From: JANYCG01 sp031418395
Lineage (GTDB): Bacteria > Pseudomonadota > Gammaproteobacteria > Burkholderiales > Burkholderiaceae_C
Assembly (NCBI GenBank): GCA_031418395.1
Contig: JANOXL010000358.1
Coordinates: forward strand, 1 to 5,598
DNA: 5,598 nucleotides
Direction: 5' to 3'
The position numbers were made by a program, and so were the translations under genes. Shown here piece by piece: positions 1 through 5,266 of the stretch (within the stretch, counting starts at the first letter, position 1; each line of letters begins with the position of its first letter). The notes beneath the pieces were generated by a model, which saw nothing but the letters and a program-made list of their open reading frames with translations, did no database searches and was not told the DNA's origin.

Positions 1-1539
1 TGTTCAGGTTGTTCGGCGACTTCGGCGACTGCACAAGTCAGTGTTGTTGGCGCCGCATTGTCTCTAAACAACTTTGGTACGACTTCTCTAGTAACAGGGG
101 GCAGTGCAGTAAGTTTGGCAGCCATTGTCAAAAACGTTGCAGGTGTTGGAATACCAGGGGTAAACGTTTCCTTTGCATCTACTGACGCCAGTATCTTGGG
201 ATTAAATGTACCTGTCGCAGTTACAAATTCAAGTGGGGTTGCTACCGTTTCAGTAACTGGTGCATCGGTTGGGTCTGCCAGCATCAACGTTACTGCTCTT
301 GGAACTGCGGTAGCGCAACCCTATACAAGCGCACTGGCCTCTGGGACTTTGGCTGTCACATCACCCGCCAACAATTCAGTTTTAGTTACCGGTGTAGGTC
401 AAGTGATCAATGTCGCAGCACCAGCGGCAACATCTGTAACGTTGACTTCGACGCAAGGTTTGTTTGGAAATGGTCAGTCTAGTCAGACCGTGCCAGTGGC
501 TGGTGGGGTGGCTTCTGCCACTTTGACTGCAAGCCAAGGTGGAACTATTGCAGTTACGGTTAACGATAACTTATCAAGATTCGCTAATTTGACACTTACG
601 GCTTCGGCGCCCGTCTCTGCAGTAAATAAAATCCTACTGAATCCGAGTGCCACAACATTGCCAATTTCTACACCGGCGAGCCCGAGTGCAATTACATTGG
701 TCGCGCGAGCGATTTTCAATAATTTAGGTACTGATCAGGCCGTAGCAAATGTACCGATTCAATTTGCAATGGCCGGAGGACCCGGGGCAGGAGAGTTTCT
801 TTCTCCAGCTTTGGCCTTCACCAACAGCGCCGGGGAGGCGACGGCAACATTTACGGCGGGAGCGGCCGCTTCAATTCCAAACGGTATTACGGTTACGGCG
901 AGGGTTCAGGGTACAGCCGTTCAAACAGGCACAGCACCGTCCAATAACAACGTCTCGTTAACGATTGGTGGTCAAGCGCTGTCGGTCGCCTTTGGTGCAG
1001 CGTCAGTAATTCGAGAAAGTGCTGACAAAACGCTTTATTTCCAAGACTACTCGATTCAAGTTACAGATGCCAACAATAACCCTGTTGCAAACAAGTTGGT
1101 TACCTTGCGCATGCAACCTGTAGCGTTCAGCACCGGCTCGTCCTGTATGCCTTCAGCAACCTATTGTTCAGAGGACGCAAATGGAAATGGGTCGCGTGAT
1201 GCAGGTGAAGACGGGGTGCGAAAGCCAATTACCGACGCGACTGCTGGTACTTGCTCCACCGCGCCTGCTGGCCCTGCTGGTACATTCGACTCGATTTTGA
1301 CACCGCAAAATTCGGATGGAGGCAGCGTACCTTCTTCGGTGACTACCGATGCAAATGGTTTGGCGGCTTTCAGTATGACCTATTTGAAGGCTTCTGCCAT
1401 TTGGATTGTGAATAAGCTAACTGCGAGTGTCAGTGCAAACGGAACCGAGACGTCGCGATCTACAATTTTCCGATTGCGGGCTGTCATTCCCGATGTAACG
1501 CCAGATTGCCTTTTGCCGCCATCACCCTATAGTTTTTGA
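1..1539 (+). CDS. Large exported protein with bacterial Ig-like (Big_1-type) domains, C-terminal part (5' truncated)
   Basis: The frame is open from the first base of the window, so the true start lies upstream; 512 residues are visible (residue 1 = base 1). The sequence is rich in Ser, Thr, Val, Ala and Gly and reads as successive beta-sandwich repeats at roughly residues 12-115, 120-200, 208-322 and 326-512. Three carry the invasin/intimin-type signature T-[ND]-x-x-G-x-A (residues 76-86, 274-284, 449-459). The last domain differs: it has four cysteines (382, 389, 418, 503), an EF-hand-like loop (392-403), and ends in PPSPYSF, which resembles the C-terminus of long Ig-like surface proteins I recall from other Proteobacteria. 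No membrane anchor or LPXTG-type signal is visible. A role in adhesion or surface structure is inferred. Composition is locally AT-richer than the genes downstream (22 G+C of 60 at 541-600). In many Proteobacteria pilMNOPQ precedes aroK, so a pilus-linked role is possible but not shown. Confidence 0.85.
   Translation, partial: CSGCSATSATAQVSVVGAALSLNNFGTTSLVTGGSAVSLAAIVKNVAGVGIPGVNVSFASTDASILGLNVPVAVTNSSGVATVSVTGASVGSASINVTALGTAVAQPYTSALASGTLAVTSPANNSVLVTGVGQVINVAAPAATSVTLTSTQGLFGNGQSSQTVPVAGGVASATLTASQGGTIAVTVNDNLSRFANLTLTASAPVSAVNKILLNPSATTLPISTPASPSAITLVARAIFNNLGTDQAVANVPIQFAMAGGPGAGEFLSPALAFTNSAGEATATFTAGAAASIPNGITVTARVQGTAVQTGTAPSNNNVSLTIGGQALSVAFGAASVIRESADKTLYFQDYSIQVTDANNNPVANKLVTLRMQPVAFSTGSSCMPSATYCSEDANGNGSRDAGEDGVRKPITDATAGTCSTAPAGPAGTFDSILTPQNSDGGSVPSSVTTDANGLAAFSMTYLKASAIWIVNKLTASVSANGTETSRSTIFRLRAVIPDVTPDCLLPPSPYSF
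12..29 (+). repeat. Tandem duplication of a 9-mer (ttcggcgac x2)
   Basis: Two head-to-tail copies of ttcggcgac lie at 12-20 and 21-29, in frame in the Ig-like gene, where they encode Ser-Ala-Thr-Ser-Ala-Thr. The unit is a multiple of three, so copy-number change would keep the frame. With only two copies it may be a chance or very small slippage duplication. Confidence 0.5.
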
Positions 1540-1550
1540 TCCATTAGTAT

Positions 1551-2072
1551 GTGATTGCATTAGTCGGCCTGCCCGGCTCAGGCAAATCCACCGTCGGGCG
1601 GCAACTCGCCCGGCGGCTTCAGCTCCCCTTTGTTGACTCCGACCACGCGATTGAAGCGCGTTTGGGTTGCTCCATCCGCGAATATTTTGAGCGTGAAGGG
1701 GAAGATAAATTCCGTGACGTTGAGCAGGAAGTTCTGGATGATTTAACGGCTGCACATGGTGGTGTGTTGTCAACCGGCGGTGGCTCTGTGTTGCGCCCTG
1801 CGAATCGGCTTCACTTGCGGGAGCGAGGCAAGGTCATTTACCTGAAATCCTCACCAGACGAACTCTTCCGGCGTCTGCGGCACGACATGAATCGACCGCT
1901 GTTGCAAGTGTCTGATCCTCTGGGGCGGCTACGGGACTTGTTTGCCGCGCGTGATCCGCTTTATCGGGAAACGGCTCATTTTCTGCTCGAAACGGGGCGT
2001 CCATCGGTTGCAACACTGGTCAACATGATCGTGATGCAACTGGAGTTGGCGGGTGTCGTTGCTTCCAAATGA
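1551..2072 (+). CDS. aroK: Shikimate kinase (AroK)
   Basis: Phosphorylates shikimate to shikimate 3-phosphate with ATP, step 5 of the cytoplasmic shikimate pathway to aromatic amino acids. The 173-residue length is normal for the family. Walker A is GLPGSGKST at residues 6-14. The shikimate-binding Asp is D31 in the DSD motif, with R55 in the FRDVE motif, G76-G78 in STGGGS, lid Arg R115 (NRPLL) and substrate Arg R134 (RDPLY). All key positions are present, so the enzyme should be active. The start is GTG at 1551: an in-frame TAG at 1545-1547 leaves no room for an earlier start, and the next residues already form strand beta-1. No clear Shine-Dalgarno sequence is visible, which suggests translation depends partly on the Ig-like gene that stops 11 bases upstream. 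The N-terminus is about five residues shorter than in E. coli AroK. Confidence 0.96.
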   Translation: MIALVGLPGSGKSTVGRQLARRLQLPFVDSDHAIEARLGCSIREYFEREGEDKFRDVEQEVLDDLTAAHGGVLSTGGGSVLRPANRLHLRERGKVIYLKSSPDELFRRLRHDMNRPLLQVSDPLGRLRDLFAARDPLYRETAHFLLETGRPSVATLVNMIVMQLELAGVVASK

Positions 2073-2151
2073 TTCGATAGGCGCGGCTTTAGACGCCAGG
2101 TCAACAGTTTTCAAAGCGTCACAGCATGGGCTTGCCATAAACTAGCGCTTT

Positions 2152-3303
2152 ATGCAGACCACGTTCTCCCAGGGCCAACCAGTCCATACCGTCAATATCG
2201 ACTTGGGCGATCGCAGTTATCCCATCTTGATAGGCGCGGGCCTTTTTGACAGCCCTGGCACGTGGGCTGACTTGCCGAAAGCCAGCACGGCCATGGTGGT
2301 GACAAACGCCACCGTTGCGCCACTGTATGCGTCGGCATTGATCGGCACTCTATCGCCGCAATTCAAACAAGTTCACCTTGTCACGCTTCCTGACGGTGAG
2401 GACTACAAATCCTGGAAAACGCTGAACCTGATTTTTGACGCACTCCTGGCGAACGAATGCGACCGTAAAACCATCCTCTTTGCCTTGGGCGGTGGTGTTG
2501 TGGGCGACATGACGGGGTTCGCGGCCGCAACTTACATGCGCGGTGTGCCGTTTGTGCAAATCCCGACGACTTTGTTGGCGCAGGTCGACTCCTCCGTCGG
2601 CGGTAAAACAGCCATCAACCACCCCTTGGGTAAAAACATGATCGGCGCGTTTTACCAGCCGCTCAAAGTGGTGTGTGATCTGGACACGCTCAAGACTCTG
2701 CCGCCACGTGAACTCAGTGCTGGCCTTGCAGAGGTGATCAAATACGGCCCCATCGCCGACATGGCTTTTTTGGACTGGATAGAAAAAGATCTGGCTGCGC
2801 TGCTTGCACGCGACCCTTCAGCATTGGCACACGCCGTCAAACGCAGTTGCGAGATCAAGGCAAATGTCGTGGCGCAGGACGAGCGTGACTATGGGCTTCG
2901 GGCCACTTTGAACTTTGGGCATACTTTTGGCCATGCGATTGAAGCAGGCATGGGTTTCGGGCAATGGCTACACGGTGAAGCTGTGGGGTGTGGCATGGTG
3001 ATGGCCGCGAATTTGTCGATGCGGCTGGGCCTGGTCGATTCAAATTTTGTGGCGCGCTTGACCCAGCTCATTCAAAACGCGGGTTTGCCGGTGCGCGGGC
3101 CAGTGCTGCCTTTCGACGAGCGAAGTGGGAACGATAGCAAGTCGTTAAGCAACGCCGAGCGCTACCTCAAACTGATGCGGCATGACAAAAAGGCGGAGGC
3201 GGGCGAAATCAAATTTGTAGTGATTGACAAGCCCGGCAGTGCCACCGTGCAAGGTGCGCCAGACGCGTTAGTGTGCGAGGTAGTTGAAGACTGTTGCCTA
3301 TGA
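2152..3303 (+). CDS. aroB: 3-dehydroquinate synthase (AroB)
   Basis: Converts DAHP to 3-dehydroquinate, step 2 of the shikimate pathway, using NAD+ and a divalent metal (usually Zn or Co). The protein has 383 residues, slightly longer than the roughly 360 of E. coli AroB. Visible motifs are DGEDYKSW (81-88), the Gly-rich NAD-binding stretch GGGVVGDMTG (113-122), VDSSVGGKTA with K152 (145-154), and the metal ligands E194 (GLAEVIKYG), H257 (NFGHTFGH) and H274 (HGEAV). R250 and HDKK (344-347) are also conserved-type positions. The start is ATG at 2152 because an in-frame TAG lies at 2143-2145; the ribosome site is weak. The gene follows aroK after 79 bases, the common proteobacterial order. The extra length includes a polar stretch near residues 320-335. 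The downstream gene overlaps the stop codon; dgt, which I would often expect after aroB in this group, is absent. Confidence 0.97.
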   Translation: MQTTFSQGQPVHTVNIDLGDRSYPILIGAGLFDSPGTWADLPKASTAMVVTNATVAPLYASALIGTLSPQFKQVHLVTLPDGEDYKSWKTLNLIFDALLANECDRKTILFALGGGVVGDMTGFAAATYMRGVPFVQIPTTLLAQVDSSVGGKTAINHPLGKNMIGAFYQPLKVVCDLDTLKTLPPRELSAGLAEVIKYGPIADMAFLDWIEKDLAALLARDPSALAHAVKRSCEIKANVVAQDERDYGLRATLNFGHTFGHAIEAGMGFGQWLHGEAVGCGMVMAANLSMRLGLVDSNFVARLTQLIQNAGLPVRGPVLPFDERSGNDSKSLSNAERYLKLMRHDKKAEAGEIKFVVIDKPGSATVQGAPDALVCEVVEDCCL

Positions 3304-3791
3304 AATTGCTGTTAATCCCCGCCTTCGTTTTTAGTTTGACGTATTTCGTCGGCCTTTCTCCTGCCCGTGCTGCGCTGGGAGAAAACTTTCGCAGCGCTTC
3401 AGTTGCCGTGAATCCAGGTGCGCCAGGCGGGCCAGGCACCAGACTCTCCGCGGTGAGGCCTGCGACGCCGTCGCTCTACCAGTCGCAGGAAACACAGTTG
3501 CCCAATGGCACAGTGGTACGGGAGTTCGCCACTTTGCAAGGCCTTGTGTTTGCAGTCGCATGGCAGGGGCCAACCTTGCCAAATTTGCAAGAACTTTTGG
3601 GCCAATATTTCTCAAACTTCTCGAAAACCGTAGAGCAGGCGCGCGCTCAAGGCCAACGTGGCTCGGCGGTGAACCTGCGTACCGATGAGCTTGTGCTTCG
3701 TTCCGCTGGCCGAATGCGGGCTTTCGAAGGATTTGCCTACTTGCCTGGGCTGATACCCTTGGGTGTCAATATTGATGATGTCCTGCCTTAA
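3300..3791 (+). CDS. Exported DUF2844-family protein
   Basis: A 163-residue protein of unknown function that I recognise as DUF2844, a family typical of Burkholderiales and usually found beside DUF3443. Residues 1-24 form a Sec signal peptide: K2, a hydrophobic core, then S-P-A-R-A before A25, so the mature protein is periplasmic or secreted. The mature part opens with ALGENF, has a Gly/Pro-rich segment (PGAPGGPG), then the family-like core around TVVREF and VFAVAWQGPTLPNL, followed by an amphipathic LLGQYFSNFSK stretch. No cysteine or recognisable catalytic motif is present. ATG at 3300 is preferred because its first bases form ATGA with the aroB stop and GAAGA lies nine bases upstream; TTG at 3294 would add only two residues. 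The 3' end overlaps the next gene. A role as partner, chaperone or inhibitor of the neighbouring lipoprotein is inference only. Confidence 0.85.
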   Translation: MKLLLIPAFVFSLTYFVGLSPARAALGENFRSASVAVNPGAPGGPGTRLSAVRPATPSLYQSQETQLPNGTVVREFATLQGLVFAVAWQGPTLPNLQELLGQYFSNFSKTVEQARAQGQRGSAVNLRTDELVLRSAGRMRAFEGFAYLPGLIPLGVNIDDVLP

Positions 3792-5007
3792 AAACCTCAT
3801 TGGATACGGTGTCACTGGGCTTTTAGTAGTCCTGTTGTCTGCCTGCGGCGGTGGTTCGGGTGGCGCGCCAGCTGCGGTGCCTGCCACCCTGTTGGCGGCC
3901 AACGAGCATCGGGTGTACATCGATGCCGGGCCGGCAGGCACTGGCTATAACGCCAACCGCCTCTACACCGATGTGACGATTTGCCAGGTCGGCAACCCAG
4001 GCAATTGTCAAATCATCCCGCATATTCTGGTAGACACCGGCTCCACGGGTCTACGTGTTTTGTCGTCGCTGCTGAACCCGGGCTTGGGGCTGCACAAAGT
4101 CAATGCACCGGGTGGTTTGCCGCTGCTCAGTTGTGTGAATTTTGTAGACAACTCATTTGCCTGGGGCCCTGTGGCGGAGGCGGACATTCAGTTGGGCAGC
4201 AAAACAGCCAGTCGAGCGCGGATTCAATTAATTGCCGATCCCGGATTCGCCGGTTTGGCGTCCACCTGCTCAACCGGAAGTGACATTACCAACGCCTCCA
4301 CGCTGGGTGCCAACGGCATTTTGGGGATTGGGCTGTTTCAACAAGATTGCGGTGCTTTATGTGCGAGCAACGCCGTGAACGGTTTTTACTTCACATGCGC
4401 CAATGGCTTCTGCCTGGGAACACAGGGCACTACGCTGCCAACAGCCTCCCAAATCAAAAACCCGATTACGAGTTTTGCCGCCGACAGCAACGGCGTGGTG
4501 ATTGACTTGCCTTCGGTCGGCTCGGTGCCTGCGGCTGGCGTCAGCGGGAGGATGATCTTCGGCATCGGCACCCAGGCCAACAACCAGCCGGTACTTTCGC
4601 GGGTGCTCACGGCCAACTCCTCGGGTTACATCAGCACCTTTTTTGAAGGGCGCTCGCTGAACCGCAGTTTCATCGATTCAGGCTCCAACGGTTTGTTTTT
4701 CGATTCTGCCGTTTTGCCAGTGTGCCCTGGCAGTGGTGCAAGCGGGTTTTACTGCCCCGCCGGCTTTTTGGCCTTCAGTGCCACGCTGACCGGCACCAAT
4801 TTTGTAAGTATCTCCGTCCCGTTTAACGTCGACAACGCGCTGAACTCCTTTGTCGGTGGCAATCCGGTTTTACCGAACTTGTCAGGCACTTTGGGCGATG
4901 CGCGCAGTTTCGACTGGGGTTTGCCATTTTTTCTGGGGCGAAAAGTCTATTTCGGCATCGAAGGCATGGCCTCGGTGGCAGGGACTGGGCCGTTTTATTC
5001 GTTTTGA
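3775..5007 (+). CDS. DUF3443-family lipoprotein, probable pepsin-like aspartic peptidase
   Basis: A 410-residue lipoprotein (numbered from ATG 3775). A hydrophobic segment leads to the lipobox L21-S22-A23-C24, and Gly at +2 predicts outer-membrane retention. A short Gly/Ala/Pro linker follows. I recognise the family as DUF3443. The body has pepsin landmarks: D87 in VDTGSTG, D301 in IDSGSNG, W130-G131 in the flap position, GILGIG at 181-186 and WGLPFFLGRKVYFGIE from 381. D87 to D301 is 214 residues (183 in pepsin). This suggests a bilobal aspartic peptidase in the envelope; activity is inferred. Ten cysteines follow C24, several as close pairs, which fits disulfides outside the cytoplasm. ATG 3778, TTG 3772 or GTG 3763 are alternative starts; 3775 suits the GGGTG at 3761-3765. 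It overlaps the DUF2844 gene by 17 bases, so the pair is probably co-translated. Confidence 0.85.
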   Translation: MMSCLKNLIGYGVTGLLVVLLSACGGGSGGAPAAVPATLLAANEHRVYIDAGPAGTGYNANRLYTDVTICQVGNPGNCQIIPHILVDTGSTGLRVLSSLLNPGLGLHKVNAPGGLPLLSCVNFVDNSFAWGPVAEADIQLGSKTASRARIQLIADPGFAGLASTCSTGSDITNASTLGANGILGIGLFQQDCGALCASNAVNGFYFTCANGFCLGTQGTTLPTASQIKNPITSFAADSNGVVIDLPSVGSVPAAGVSGRMIFGIGTQANNQPVLSRVLTANSSGYISTFFEGRSLNRSFIDSGSNGLFFDSAVLPVCPGSGASGFYCPAGFLAFSATLTGTNFVSISVPFNVDNALNSFVGGNPVLPNLSGTLGDARSFDWGLPFFLGRKVYFGIEGMASVAGTGPFYSF

Positions 5008-5016
5008 CGCGAATGG

Positions 5017-5053
5017 GCGTCAGACCTGCTGCGGGTGACGCGTTTCAATTATT
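5017..5053 (+). terminator. Weak possible intrinsic terminator after the DUF3443 gene
   Basis: GCGTC (5017-5021) pairs with GACGC (5037-5041), and inside it ACC (5024-5026) pairs with GGT (5034-5036), leaving a two-base bulge and a seven-base loop. The following stretch GTTTCAATTATT is only moderately T-rich, so it is not a textbook terminator. GCGTC could also pair with an earlier GACGC at 5006-5010, giving an alternative small hairpin. The site lies between convergent transcription units (plus-strand aro cluster, minus-strand tRNA), where termination from either side would be expected. Confidence 0.3.
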
Positions 5054-5056
5054 GGA

Positions 5057-5131
5057 TGGTCCCCCCGACAGGAATCGAACCTGTATCTAGCACTTAGGAG
5101 GCACTCGTTCTATCCATTGAACTACAGGGAG
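5057..5131 (-). tRNA. tRNA-Arg (anticodon CCU)
   Basis: The minus strand folds into a complete 75-nt cloverleaf with encoded CCA (5057-5059) and discriminator A (5060). The acceptor stem is 5061-5067 with 5125-5131 and includes two G-U pairs and a C1-G72 end pair. The D stem GTTC/GAAC is at 5119-5122 and 5107-5110. The anticodon stem 5101-5105/5089-5093 encloses the loop CTCCTAA, with anticodon CCT complementary to 5096-5098, reading AGG codons. The variable loop is four bases, and the T arm ACAGG-TTCGATT-CCTGT spans 5068-5084. The loops match known bacterial tRNA-Arg(CCU). This gene is a frequent integration site for mobile elements, but no integrase or repeated attachment site is visible here. 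It lies downstream of the VWA gene on the same strand. Confidence 0.96.
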
Positions 5132-5235
5132 GGTTCAGGTCGAATTCACCGCGATAGGGCGTTGCGCCTCCTAGCCGTACTTAAGCACTGTCTTCGTCGG
5201 CGCGCCTACTCTCGCGGTGAATTGGCCCTGAACCC
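5131..5235. repeat. 105-bp imperfect palindrome with 24-bp inverted arms
   Basis: The left arm (5131-5154, beginning gggttcagg and ending aattcaccgcga) is the reverse complement of the right arm (5212-5235) at 22 of 24 positions. The 57-bp middle (5155-5211) is weakly self-complementary and has CTTAAG (5180-5185) almost exactly at the centre. The outer edge of the left arm coincides with the first base of the tRNA-Arg gene, so the whole structure forms the tRNA's 5' flank. There is no T-run beyond either arm, so it is not a standard terminator. It could be a cruciform-forming or processing structure, a miniature inverted-repeat element, or an inverted duplication. I see no clear target-site duplication. 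On the minus strand a TACAAT (5244-5239) just outside the right arm could be a -10 box for the tRNA, but no good -35 is seen. Confidence 0.75.
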
Positions 5236-5266
5236 GGCATTGTAATTGCGCCCCTGAATTTCCAGC

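Noticed and set aside
2073..2151. Promoter or attenuator between aroK and aroB.
   Set aside because: Only a four-base GGCG/CGCC stem and no properly spaced -35/-10 pair are visible in these 79 bases.
2350..3071. Several antisense open frames of 60-90 codons opposite aroB.
   Set aside because: They lie wholly inside a strongly conserved gene, have low-complexity or unfamiliar translations and no ribosome sites; they are shadows of aroB codon bias.
3415..3440. Direct repeat gccaggc x2 and GGTGC/GCACC inverted ends in the DUF2844 gene.
   Set aside because: It is explained by Gly/Pro-rich coding sequence (PGAPGGPGT) and is too short to argue for a separate function.
3331..3941. Antisense open frames opposite the DUF2844 gene and its junction with the DUF3443 gene (up to 109 codons).
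   Set aside because: Their translations are Arg/Pro/Ala-rich with no recognisable motif, and the plus-strand genes there have clear export signals and family motifs.
5144..5173. Possible decayed inverted copy of tRNA-Arg(CCU) inside the palindrome: TTCA, GATAG, CG and GCCTCCTA occur in the same order as in the tRNA.
   Set aside because: No D or anticodon stem forms, the T arm is not recognisable, and an 8-base match between such short stretches can occur by chance. Worth an alignment but not claimed.
5131..5235. Palindrome as an intrinsic terminator for the VWA gene.
   Set aside because: The 57-base loop is too long and no T-run follows either arm.
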